Shown: positions 1 through 9,580 of the stretch, in pieces
Numbering within the stretch: position 1 is the stretch's first letter
How the letters are laid out: the number at the start of each line of letters is the position of its first letter
DNA from: Alphaproteobacteria bacterium
GTDB taxonomy: Bacteria > Pseudomonadota > Alphaproteobacteria > Caulobacterales > Hyphomonadaceae
Assembly (NCBI GenBank): GCA_018827375.1
Contig: JAHJYW010000005.1
Coordinates: 62,001-126,000 of the forward strand
Direction of reading: 5' to 3'
DNA length: 64,000 nucleotides
The notes under the pieces: generated by a model
What the model was told of the DNA's origin: nothing
Seen by the model: the letters and a program-made list of their open reading frames with translations, nothing else
The model's database searches: none
Translations under genes and position numbers: made by a program

Positions 1-270
1 CTCCCGGCGATTAGACAGCGTGGCAAATATGCTCACAGTGAGTATATGGGGTTCTACTGCCCCGTCGGCAATGGGCTTATGGCACTGCAGCATCTGAAGC
101 GTAAAGCCCCATTCTGCAACAGAACCAATAATGCGCCACGACGCCTGGAATGCAATATTTCGGCCAGTTGCACGCAAGGCGTGAAACCGCGTCAGAGGGC
201 TCGCGCTGGGCAGTGGGCAGTGTTACCATTTTGTTAACTATGGGACGGAACGCAGCTAAAGGGGACGCGC
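1..270. other. Intergenic leader, no gene recognised
   Basis: I see no convincing coding frame, RNA gene or repeat in this stretch. Short open frames here have no recognisable product and overlap one another. The right end must carry the promoter of the lipoprotein gene that starts at 271/274. Confidence 0.5.
223..238 (+). promoter_or_regulatory. CtrA-like site (TTAC-N7-TTAAC)
   Basis: TTAC at 223-226 and TTAAC at 234-238 are separated by exactly seven bases. The CtrA consensus of Caulobacterales is TTAA-N7-TTAAC, so there is one mismatch. The site lies about 35 bases upstream of the lipoprotein start, where an activator or repressor would act. One near-match can arise by chance. Confidence 0.25.
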
Positions 271-1698
271 GTGATGAGATATGGACAGGTCGGGATTCTA
301 GCCATCGCACTGGTTGCGACGGCATGCGCATCGAAGCAGGTGACCCAAGGCGGATCGACACCAACGACAGAGGTTCCACCATCTCCGCCACCGCCGCCGC
401 CTCCACCCCCGCCTGTCTACGCGGAAGAGAACGACAGCGATTATGGCCCGGACCGCGGCCTGCCATACCCTTCGACCGGAATGGAAACGCCGCCTCCGCC
501 CATGGTCGGGTCGTCGGGCCCGGGACGCGGCTCAGGCCGGCCAATCGGAAGGGCTGTCAGCAATGCGAAGCCGGGCAAGGACTACCTGCCCTTCATTGAT
601 GTCGCGATCGACGAGAGCGCACTTTACTCCGAGTACGGCCTGATGCTGCAGGATCGCTATACCCGTATCCAGATCGTGACGCTGAAGCCTGACGCCTATG
701 ATGTTGAGGGGGTTTCAACAGGCACGCGCAAGGAACCGGTGGAGATGCGCAATTATAACAAAGAGAGCCGCAACTGGTTCTCGCGCATGATGGGATCGCG
801 CAACGTAACGCGCACACTGATTGCCGAGTTCGATGTTGCCAAGCCGGACATCAAGGCGACCAAGGCGCTGTTCTCGGCAACCTTTTCTTCCGACAGCCAG
901 GAGGGCGAGGCCTGGACCACGAACGAGAGCATCTCGGTCTATGCAACGCCCTATTTCAAGGTCGGTCCGAACACGACGATCGAGGGTCGGTTCCGGCTGC
1001 AACTTTCGGACGAGCGCCAAGGCAGCGCCGGGGCGAGCGTCATGGGCGCGCTGACCACAGCCGCCAACCTGATTGCCCCCGCTTCGACACTGGTGACCTA
1101 CTTCAACCAGCCGCTGATGCTGGAGGCGTCCAACTTCCTCAATACGCAATCAACCACGCTGTTCGGCCAGTCGATCACCGAACAGTCGACGAGCGCCTTT
1201 TCGGTGAAGTCCTGGAGCGATACGCCGATCCTCGTTGTCTCGGCTGAGCTGCCTGATGCGGGCAATATCAAACAGACCAAGGGCAAGGGATCGATCGGCC
1301 AGTGGGCGGTTTATCTCGACCAGCCCATCCCCTCGATCTTTACGGCCGCGTCGTCTGACTATGATGGCCAGGAACCGGACTATTCTGGCATCCCGTCGGG
1401 CGACATCCTCGCCTTTGATGTGGGCGAAGACCTGACGGTTTATGACTACATTTTCTCGCGCCTCGATCTGTCGGACCGCATTGCCAGCCTGAATGATACA
1501 GCCGACGCCGATACCGCACGGCTGATCTGCAGCCGGATTGAGCGGGGCATGTCCGAGATCGGCTTCACAAGCTTCGATGCCGCCGCCGCCGTCTGGGCTG
1601 CGTCAGCGAGCGACCAGTTCAATTCGGGCGCGCAGACTGCCTTGCAACAGGAAGGGCTCTGTCAGGCCATGGACCTCTGGCACCAGATGGGTGGCTAG
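271..1698 (+). CDS. Proline-rich lipoprotein of unknown function
   Basis: Not recognised as a known family. The 475-residue product starts with a lipoprotein signal peptide: hydrophobic core at residues 8-17, lipobox ending in Cys19. It should therefore be anchored in a membrane facing the periplasm. Residues 36-48 are almost entirely proline, a stiff linker of the kind that lets a lipoprotein span away from its anchor. The remaining ~400 residues have no transmembrane segment and read as a globular, beta-rich periplasmic domain. GTG at 271 and ATG at 274 are both possible starts; AAAGGGGA at 258-265 is the ribosome site. The gene stands alone, 108 bases before the next gene. Confidence 0.75.
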   Translation: MMRYGQVGILAIALVATACASKQVTQGGSTPTTEVPPSPPPPPPPPPPVYAEENDSDYGPDRGLPYPSTGMETPPPPMVGSSGPGRGSGRPIGRAVSNAKPGKDYLPFIDVAIDESALYSEYGLMLQDRYTRIQIVTLKPDAYDVEGVSTGTRKEPVEMRNYNKESRNWFSRMMGSRNVTRTLIAEFDVAKPDIKATKALFSATFSSDSQEGEAWTTNESISVYATPYFKVGPNTTIEGRFRLQLSDERQGSAGASVMGALTTAANLIAPASTLVTYFNQPLMLEASNFLNTQSTTLFGQSITEQSTSAFSVKSWSDTPILVVSAELPDAGNIKQTKGKGSIGQWAVYLDQPIPSIFTAASSDYDGQEPDYSGIPSGDILAFDVGEDLTVYDYIFSRLDLSDRIASLNDTADADTARLICSRIERGMSEIGFTSFDAAAAVWAASASDQFNSGAQTALQQEGLCQAMDLWHQMGG

Positions 1699-1760
1699 GC
1701 CGACCGGCACCAATGCAATGACGCCGCTTGAAAAACCGGGTCCGGGGATATGGACACGAT

Positions 1761-1778
1761 TATTAACTGGCATTAATA
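1761..1778. promoter_or_regulatory. Inverted repeat TATTAA-N6-TTAATA
   Basis: A perfect 6-bp inverted repeat with a 6-base spacer, ending 28 bases upstream of the GIY-YIG-like gene's ATG. It has the size of a dimeric repressor site, but A/T repeats this short also occur by chance. Confidence 0.3.
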
Positions 1779-1806
1779 CTTCGCGCAAAGGTTGAGGCTG
1801 GGGACC

Positions 1807-2340
1807 ATGGTAATCGCAGATGTAAGCAGCGCGCTTTTGGCCGCGCGCGCCAGTTGGCATGGGCCCTCGCACAAGGCCCGGGGCGTTTATGGCGTCTTCC
1901 TCGCGGAGGGCGTCACTATTCCCGGCCTGGCAACCGCTGATAACGGCCTGCTCTATATTGGACGAAACGCAACCGGCTTGTCCCATCTCGACCACTTCGC
2001 TGCGAAACCGGATGGCAAACAGCCGTCTTCCGCACGGCGCAGCCTCAGCGCGCTTCTGCAGGACGAACTCTCGCTCGACGTTGCCGTGACGACCCTGTGG
2101 GATGACGGGTTTTCTTTCCGGCTGTCGGGTGCCAGCGAAGCGCGACTATCCGCCTGGATGGCCAAAGCCCTGCTCGTGGCGCGTCTTCCGCTCAGTGGCG
2201 ACACAACAGGCGTGCACAGTTTGCTTGTGCGGGCATTGGAGCCCCCGCTGAACCTGGCGGGATGGCGCAACGCTCAGCGCAATCATATTCTGGCAATGCG
2301 CCGCGCCTGCGCCTACGGCGCTCACGCCGACCTCACCTGA
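1807..2340 (+). CDS. GIY-YIG nuclease-like domain protein
   Basis: The 177-residue protein has the two signature strands of the GIY-YIG fold: GVYGVF near residue 28 and LLYIG near residue 46, followed by a His-Phe and an Arg-Arg-Ser-Leu segment. GIY-YIG enzymes cut one DNA strand using a Tyr, an Arg and a Glu. The Tyr of GVY is present, but I cannot place the metal-binding Glu with confidence, so activity is uncertain. ATG at 1807 is preceded by GAGG nine bases upstream. A TTG at 1792 is in frame but its ribosome site would be too close. Confidence 0.65.
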   Translation: MVIADVSSALLAARASWHGPSHKARGVYGVFLAEGVTIPGLATADNGLLYIGRNATGLSHLDHFAAKPDGKQPSSARRSLSALLQDELSLDVAVTTLWDDGFSFRLSGASEARLSAWMAKALLVARLPLSGDTTGVHSLLVRALEPPLNLAGWRNAQRNHILAMRRACAYGAHADLT

Positions 2341-2494
2341 TTTTACAGGCAGATACGGCTCAGCCAGCGCGACGGACCAAGGATTGGGAAACTCCCGCCG
2401 CATTTGTGCGTTTCGGGCTGGGCTGAGACAGAATTGTCGGCCAAACTGCGTAAGCCCGGACACAGGCCTCCGGCACATCAGGGAGACGGATCAC

Positions 2495-3343
2495 ATGCGG
2501 TGGCAAGGCGGACGCAAAGGCGGCAAGGTTGAAGACAGACGTGGCATGAGCGGCGGCGCCGTCGCCGGAGGCGGCGTCGGTGTGCTGGTCATCGCGCTGA
2601 TCGGCTACTTCGTGTTCGGCATTGATCCATCGCAAACGGCGCAGCTGATGGAGCAGACGACGGTTTCGTCATCCTCTCAGGAACAGGCACCTGTCGGCAC
2701 ACCGGAAGATGAAGCCGGCCAGTTCGTCGATATCATCGGCGCGAACATCGATGACGTGTGGCGTGCAGAGCTGAATGGCTACACACCCCCTACGACTGTT
2801 CTGTACACGCAAGGCACCAATACAGGTTGCGGCTACGGACAGGCCGCCATGGGCCCGTTCTACTGCCCGAACGACCAGACCGTTTACCTCGACCTGTCCT
2901 TCTGGGCCGAGATGGAAAACAAGCTTGGGGCGTCGGGTGCAGACTTTGCCCGCGCCTATGTGATTGCGCATGAATTCGGCCACCACGTTCAGACGCTGAC
3001 GGGCACGTCCGCGAAAGTACGCGAGGCCCAGCAGGGCGCACGTAATCAGGCCGAAGCCAATCAGTATTCGGTTGCGCTCGAACTTCAGGCCGATTGCTAT
3101 GCCGGTGTCTGGGCCGCTCACGCATCCGAGGTCTCAGGCGGCAAGGTTGCACTGGAATCCGGCGACATCGAGGAAGGCATGAAAACGGCCAACGCCATCG
3201 GTGATGACATGCTGCAAAAGCGTTCGACAGGCCGCGTCTCGCCTGAGGGCTTTACCCACGGCTCCGCTGCGCAACGCCAGGAATGGCTTCGCCGCGGCAT
3301 CACCACGGGCGATCCCAAACAGTGTGACACGTTCAGCAACTGA
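2495..3343 (+). CDS. ypfJ: YpfJ-family neutral zinc metallopeptidase
   Basis: A 282-residue member of the YpfJ/KPN_02809 family of predicted membrane-anchored zinc peptidases. It begins with the family's MRW start and a basic stretch (residues 1-17), then one glycine-rich transmembrane helix (about 22-42). The zinc motif HEFGHH lies at residues 159-164, and a downstream ELQADCYAG segment probably supplies the third ligand. ATG 2495 was chosen over the longer frame because GGGAGA lies nine bases upstream and the protein then starts as its relatives do. The substrate is unknown. The gene is monocistronic here. Confidence 0.85.
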   Translation: MRWQGGRKGGKVEDRRGMSGGAVAGGGVGVLVIALIGYFVFGIDPSQTAQLMEQTTVSSSSQEQAPVGTPEDEAGQFVDIIGANIDDVWRAELNGYTPPTTVLYTQGTNTGCGYGQAAMGPFYCPNDQTVYLDLSFWAEMENKLGASGADFARAYVIAHEFGHHVQTLTGTSAKVREAQQGARNQAEANQYSVALELQADCYAGVWAAHASEVSGGKVALESGDIEEGMKTANAIGDDMLQKRSTGRVSPEGFTHGSAAQRQEWLRRGITTGDPKQCDTFSN

Positions 3344-3407
3344 TCCGCTGGGCAATCCGTCAACGTCACGCCGCAAGCCAACCTGTGGTTTCGCAGGTAT
3401 CGGAACT

Positions 3408-3425
3408 TTCAGTCTGACGACTGAA
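3408..3425. repeat. 7-bp inverted repeat with 4-base loop
   Basis: TTCAGTC / GACTGAA around a TGAC loop, between the metallopeptidase stop and the histidine kinase start. There is no T-run after it, so it is not a standard terminator. It could be a weak hairpin or a protein site 70 bases upstream of the kinase. Confidence 0.3.
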
Positions 3426-3494
3426 GGATAGCGTTAACATAGAATTTGCGAAATCCTCGTATTTTCCCCTCAAAATAGATTGGGGGAAACGCGC

Positions 3495-5465
3495 ATGTCA
3501 GTGGAGGATAATGCCTCAACGCATGTCGGCAACATCGCAGAACTGATGCAGGCATTCCTGGATGCCCTGCCGGATCCGGTTTTCATCAAGGATGAAAACA
3601 TGAACCTGATCTATGGCAATGCTGCGCTGGATCGCTTCATTCTGAAGACAACCGGCCTCCTCAATTACCTTGGACGCCCCGACCGCGATATCTATCCACA
3701 GGAGCAATGGGAAGTGTTCGAACGTGAGGACCGCAAGGTGCTCGCACACGGTATTTCCTTCAGCGAGGAAAAAATCGGCCCCGAGATGACGGCGCTGACA
3801 AAGAAACTTCCTGTTACCCTCCCGTCAGGCAAGATCGGCATTGCCGGCATCAACTTCGACATTACAGCCTACAAGCAGGCCGAGGCGCGGGCCCGGGAAA
3901 CCGAGGCGGCCAACAACGCCAAATCGCAATTCCTCGCCGCGATGAGTCACGAGATACGCACACCGCTGAATGGCATCCTCGGCATGGCGCAATCACTCAT
4001 GTCGGATCCCGAGCTGACACCCGCTCAGCATGAGAAGGTCGACATCCTGCTCGACTCCGGCCGCACCCTCCTTTCGCTTGTCGATGATGTGCTTGACCTC
4101 TCGAAGATCGAAGCGGGCAAGCTTGGCATTGATGCCGTGGACGGAGATCTGCGCCACGCGGTTGGGCGCGTAACCCGGCTCTTTGAACCCAGGGCGCGCG
4201 AAAAAGGCATAAGTCTCGAGGTTGTCGTGGAAGAGCCTTTCAACAGCGCACTCTGCTTCGATCCTGTCCGTGTACGCCAGTGCCTTTCGAACCTCATCTC
4301 AAATGCGATCAAGTTCACGGACAAGGGGCAGGTCCGGGTACGCGTGGCGACACAGCCGGAAGACGAACAATGGCGCGTTACGATCGACGTCTGCGATTCC
4401 GGGATCGGTATTAGCCAGGACGCGCTCTCACGCCTTTTTACGGATTTCTCGCAAGCCGATTCCTCCACGACTCGCCGCTTTGGTGGCACGGGACTTGGAT
4501 TGGCCATCACCCGGCGCCTTGCCCGGATGATGGGCGGCGATGTTGTCGGGCAAAGCCTGCCACACCAGGGCTCAAGCTTCACACTCACGTTTCTTGCAGG
4601 TGCCGCCACCTCGCAGGGCAGCATGGCCCCGACACTCTCGAAGGCAGATATCCCTGCGGCGTCTCTTACGGGCCTGCGCGTCCTGCTGGCCGACGACAAC
4701 CGTGTGAACCGGGAGGTCGTGAAACTCTTTCTCACGCCGTATGATGCGCGGATAATTGAAGCGGAGAACGGCCAGCAAGTGCTCGACGCCCTTGCGCGCG
4801 ACGCATTCGATATTCTGCTTCTGGATGTCCACATGCCCGTGATGGACGGGATGGAGGCGCTGTCCATCCTGCGCGCAAGCGATGCGCCGTATCGGGACAT
4901 TCCGGTCATCGCGCTGACGGCGGACGCCATGGCGGGCGACCGCGAACGCTTCCTTTCGAAAGGCGCGAACGGCTATGTCACCAAGCCGATTGATCAGGGC
5001 GACCTGCTCAGCGCCATTGCGCGCCTGAACGTGCGACCAGACCCCGGTGATGTATCCACAGATCCCCTGCTCGATTTGCTTGCCGGGCTGGAGCGCAGGG
5101 AGCCCCACAAGGCGTCGCCCAATGATACGCTCCCTGCTCTGCGCCAGGAGTGGTTGACCTCGACGCATACCCAGCTGCGTGGTTTGATCTGCGCACTGGA
5201 CGGGGACGATGCTACCGAGACGCCAGCCGTGCACCGTATCGCCCATGACTGCCAGGGACAGGGCCCATTCTTCGGATTCGAACTGTTCGGCTTCATCGCC
5301 AGCGACCTCTGCTTCATCCTGCGCAGCCGGTCCGGGCCAATGAATGAAGAGATGCGTGTGCTGACAGGACGTTATGTGCACGCGCTGCTCTATCTGCTGG
5401 AAAAGGGCATCAGCGGAACAGGCGGCCCCTCAGGCAGCGCACTTCGCCTGAAGCTGGCCGCGTGA
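3495..5465 (+). CDS. Hybrid sensor histidine kinase with receiver and HPt-like end
   Basis: A 656-residue soluble hybrid kinase with no transmembrane segment. Order: PAS sensor domain (about 10-125); dimerisation/phosphoacceptor domain with MSHEIRTPLNG, His152; ATPase domain with N box SNAIKF (~268), DSGIGIS (~300) and GGTGLGLAI (~329); receiver domain (394-510) with acidic DD pair, phosphoacceptor Asp444 in LLLDVHMP, and the conserved Lys in VTKPID. The C-terminal ~100 residues contain an AHDCQGQG segment with His584, like an HPt phosphoacceptor. A full His-Asp-His relay may thus sit in one chain. ATG 3495 has GGGGGAAA just upstream; the TTG at 3480 is less likely. No partner regulator is adjacent. 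Confidence 0.88.
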   Translation: MSVEDNASTHVGNIAELMQAFLDALPDPVFIKDENMNLIYGNAALDRFILKTTGLLNYLGRPDRDIYPQEQWEVFEREDRKVLAHGISFSEEKIGPEMTALTKKLPVTLPSGKIGIAGINFDITAYKQAEARARETEAANNAKSQFLAAMSHEIRTPLNGILGMAQSLMSDPELTPAQHEKVDILLDSGRTLLSLVDDVLDLSKIEAGKLGIDAVDGDLRHAVGRVTRLFEPRAREKGISLEVVVEEPFNSALCFDPVRVRQCLSNLISNAIKFTDKGQVRVRVATQPEDEQWRVTIDVCDSGIGISQDALSRLFTDFSQADSSTTRRFGGTGLGLAITRRLARMMGGDVVGQSLPHQGSSFTLTFLAGAATSQGSMAPTLSKADIPAASLTGLRVLLADDNRVNREVVKLFLTPYDARIIEAENGQQVLDALARDAFDILLLDVHMPVMDGMEALSILRASDAPYRDIPVIALTADAMAGDRERFLSKGANGYVTKPIDQGDLLSAIARLNVRPDPGDVSTDPLLDLLAGLERREPHKASPNDTLPALRQEWLTSTHTQLRGLICALDGDDATETPAVHRIAHDCQGQGPFFGFELFGFIASDLCFILRSRSGPMNEEMRVLTGRYVHALLYLLEKGISGTGGPSGSALRLKLAA

Positions 5466-5484
5466 GCGGGTGTTCGCTTACCCA

Positions 5485-5714
5485 TTAGATCAGCGCCTTG
5501 GCGGCGAAAGGATTGATTCCTTGGCGCCGGATATGACAAAGGCGAATACATGCGCCGGCTGGTTCCGGTAGAAGGTGAAATTGATCTCGATGGCGGTCAG
5601 CTGCCGGCTCGCATAGGACAGCTCCTTCGTCTTCGGTACATCGGCCGGATAGAACGGCTCCCACCAGGGCTCATAGCTCCAGCCACCAGTACCGACACGA
5701 ATGTGATGGGCCAT
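5485..5714 (-). pseudogene. DUF72 (YecE-like) relic with internal deletion and frameshift
   Basis: From ATG 5714 the frame gives a typical DUF72 N-terminus (IRVGTGGWSYEPWWEPFYP, then the SIEIN-type strand and FYRNQ) for about 48 residues. It then jumps to what looks like the family's C-terminal strand, HVFAFVISGAKE. A one-base shift further on restores NPFAAKALI and a stop at 5485-5487, again as DUF72 proteins end. Roughly 170-190 residues of the usual ~250 are missing. In the unshifted frame the ORF stops at 5490. The gene is on the strand opposite the kinase and is almost certainly non-functional. Confidence 0.7.
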
Positions 5715-5780
5715 GGGCGATCCTACTTGTTTGAACCGGTCAACTTTGAAACGAAGCCCAAAGACGCGCGACCCGAAATT

Positions 5781-5872
5781 TTCGCCGTCCGCTCGCTGGT
5801 CATCCACCCGGCATCGAAGACACCGACGGTTTGATCGTGGACCTGAGTCAGGCGCTTAAAGCCGCCGGGTAA
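5781..5872 (+). pseudogene. C-terminal relic of a Cys/Met-metabolism PLP enzyme (MetY/MetZ-like)
   Basis: One frame reads FAVRSLVIHP at 5781-5810, matching the K/R-SLV-x-HPA strand of homoserine sulfhydrylases and gamma-synthases. From 5810 a second frame reads GIEDTDGLIVDLSQALKAAG then TAA (5870-5872), matching the end of the same enzymes, where GIED/GIEH is followed by an amphipathic helix. The 40-50 residues that normally lie between are gone and the frame changes at the junction. An intact terminator follows at 5884. The assignment rests on these two short matches only. Confidence 0.5.
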
Positions 5873-5883
5873 AATAAAAAACC

Positions 5884-5911
5884 AAAAAGGGCGGCCCGCG
5901 TGCCGCCTTTT
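5884..5911. terminator. Bidirectional intrinsic terminator
   Basis: AAAA-GG(G)CGGC pairs with GCCGCCTTTT around a 6-base loop, with one bulged G. The T-run on the plus strand suits the decayed PLP-enzyme gene ending at 5872. The T-run on the minus strand suits the DUF1254 gene ending at 5933. Confidence 0.75.
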
Positions 5912-5932
5912 ATTTTGGGTCTCCGGAGGGCG

Positions 5933-7399
5933 TTACTGCTTCTGCCAGTTTTCCGGGAACCATTCCTTGCTGAGGATTTCATCGGTCGGCCCGTAAATCC
6001 GCATGACGATGTTCAACTGGATATCCCTGTCACGGGTGCTTGGAATCCAGTTGGGGACATAGTCAGCATCTTCCGGCGGCTCAGGTGAGATGAAGAGACG
6101 AAGTGATCCGTCTCCCTCATATTTCAAGCCAGGCGTATTGTCGCCGATCCGGAACTTGTCCCAGTCATTCGCAATGAGCTGCGCCGTTGCCATATCGTAC
6201 AGGGTTATGGACCAGAACTCCTTGACAGGAGGCGGTGATGCAAGCCGCAGCTCATAGGACTCCCTGCCCGTCATATTCTTCCGGTCCGAATCCAGCGTTG
6301 TGGTGATGTAGACGGATTCCTCTTTCACGTTCACGAGGATGCCGTACTCTGTCAGCGCTGCTCGCAGCAGCCACGACCAGTCTGGCGTTGAAACCTCCGG
6401 CGGGGTCATGCTCCAGCCACGCAGGCGAGATGCCAGAGGAATCGTCCGGATCATGCGCTGGCTATCCCGCGCCGTTTCCTTCAGCCCCGCCATAAAGACC
6501 GGATTGGGTTCCAGGCCGGCGCCCGGAATGATTTCCTCGAAGATATCCGCCGCGTAGGCGTCTTTTCCGTAGGGCGGATTGCGCCGGAGTATCTCGCGGT
6601 AATTGTCGAAAATGGAGAGCGTTTGCCGCGCATTCGGGTCAATCAGCTCATAGCTCTTCCCCGGTGCGATCGCCGCTGGCACTGGTACGTCCATTATCGC
6701 GCTCAGCGGTGCCACCTCTACCGCATCGAGAAGGGTCTGCGCCTTTGCCACGTCTTCCGGGATTTCGGGACTGACGCGGATACGCCCGAGCAGCGCGACT
6801 GTGTTTGTCGGCGAGTCCAGGCGAATGGCACTCTCAGGCAGTGGCCCCTGCCAGCCCGGACCGACCAGCGCGACCTGCTGGTCACCTTGCGGATAATGCT
6901 GGCGAGAGACGTTGGCGATAATGTTGTGCCAGGCGTCCACGAACATGAACGTGTAATAGCGACCATCCTCGATAGGCGGGATCGTCAGGATCTGCGGCTG
7001 CTCCGCGAGATCGAAAAACGAGACGATGTTCAGCACATCGAGGTTCGGCGTGACATAGATCTCGTCGTCAGCGGTGGGCGGATCGCGGTATTTGAGGAGC
7101 GAATTGATTTCTGATCCGTTCTTCAAGACGAAGTCACGCTCTTCCAGGATCATGCGCCAGCGGCCATAAAACCAGAGATAGGCTTGACCGCCGAGATCAT
7201 AAGCATGTTTCTCGGCAAACTCGATTGGCGGATAAGGTTTGACATCGCCCAACTTGGAGACGGATGCATCGCCCATTCCGGAGGTCGCAGCGCGAATGCC
7301 TGCGCTAACGGCGCCATTCTTCGCAACAAAGACGGCCGTTAGCACGCACGCGGCGATCAGGACGACGCCCATCGCTATGCCGATCAGTATACGCTTCAA
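5933..7399 (-). CDS. DUF1254/DUF1214 two-domain membrane-anchored protein
   Basis: A 488-residue protein with an N-terminal membrane anchor (residues 2-24), a DUF1254 domain (about 60-190, with the NPNLDVL-type strand and DGRYYTFMFVDAW) and a C-terminal DUF1214 domain (about 340-470, with the SLRLFISPEPP and NWIPS strands). The biochemical role of both domains is unknown. I place the start at the TTG at 7399-7397 because a perfect GAGGAG lies six bases upstream. A longer frame from another TTG at 7426 has no ribosome site and would begin at the predicted transcription start. A separate gene pair at 48366-49501 carries the same two domains on two chains. Confidence 0.85.
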   Translation of the reverse strand: MKRILIGIAMGVVLIAACVLTAVFVAKNGAVSAGIRAATSGMGDASVSKLGDVKPYPPIEFAEKHAYDLGGQAYLWFYGRWRMILEERDFVLKNGSEINSLLKYRDPPTADDEIYVTPNLDVLNIVSFFDLAEQPQILTIPPIEDGRYYTFMFVDAWHNIIANVSRQHYPQGDQQVALVGPGWQGPLPESAIRLDSPTNTVALLGRIRVSPEIPEDVAKAQTLLDAVEVAPLSAIMDVPVPAAIAPGKSYELIDPNARQTLSIFDNYREILRRNPPYGKDAYAADIFEEIIPGAGLEPNPVFMAGLKETARDSQRMIRTIPLASRLRGWSMTPPEVSTPDWSWLLRAALTEYGILVNVKEESVYITTTLDSDRKNMTGRESYELRLASPPPVKEFWSITLYDMATAQLIANDWDKFRIGDNTPGLKYEGDGSLRLFISPEPPEDADYVPNWIPSTRDRDIQLNIVMRIYGPTDEILSKEWFPENWQKQ

Positions 7400-7433
7400 T
7401 TTCAGCTCCTCGAGTTTGCTCTCCAAGGGCCAA

Positions 7434-7469
7434 AGTATAAGCTGCGCGCAATTTAATGCAATTGCATTA
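7434..7469 (-). promoter_or_regulatory. Promoter with 16-bp perfect palindromic operator
   Basis: Read on the minus strand, TTGCAT (7463-7458) and TATACT (7439-7434) are 16 bases apart, a good sigma-70 promoter. The predicted start near 7427 leaves a ~28-base leader with GAGGAG before the TTG at 7399. The perfect palindrome TAATGCAATTGCATTA (7454-7469) covers the -35 box, as a repressor site would. No regulator gene is adjacent. Confidence 0.65.
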
Positions 7470-7495
7470 CTAAGACTGGCAGATACGATGAAGAC

Positions 7496-7524
7496 AAAAA
7501 AACGGGCGCCGCGGCGCCCGTTTT
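7496..7524 (-). terminator. Intrinsic terminator of rpoD
   Basis: AAAACGGGCGCC (7499-7510) pairs perfectly with GGCGCCCGTTTT (7513-7524). On the minus strand it is followed by a run of seven T, 36 bases after the rpoD stop. The plus strand also has a short T-run. Confidence 0.88.
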
Positions 7525-7559
7525 ATCCTGGCAATGCCGGTCCGGTCCCGGGCCGGAAA

Positions 7560-9515
<1,956 letters not shown>

Positions 9516-9580
9516 TCAATTCTCTCCTGTGGGTGTTCCGGCATCTGCCCTGCCGGATTGCCCAAAATTGCCCTGCGCCT

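Noticed and set aside
1763-1776. TTAA-N6-TTAA read as a CtrA site
   Set aside because: CtrA sites need a seven-base spacer; here it is six.
3401-3437. GGAAC ... CGTT upstream of the histidine kinase as an EcfG promoter
   Set aside because: The spacer is 25 bases, not 16-17.
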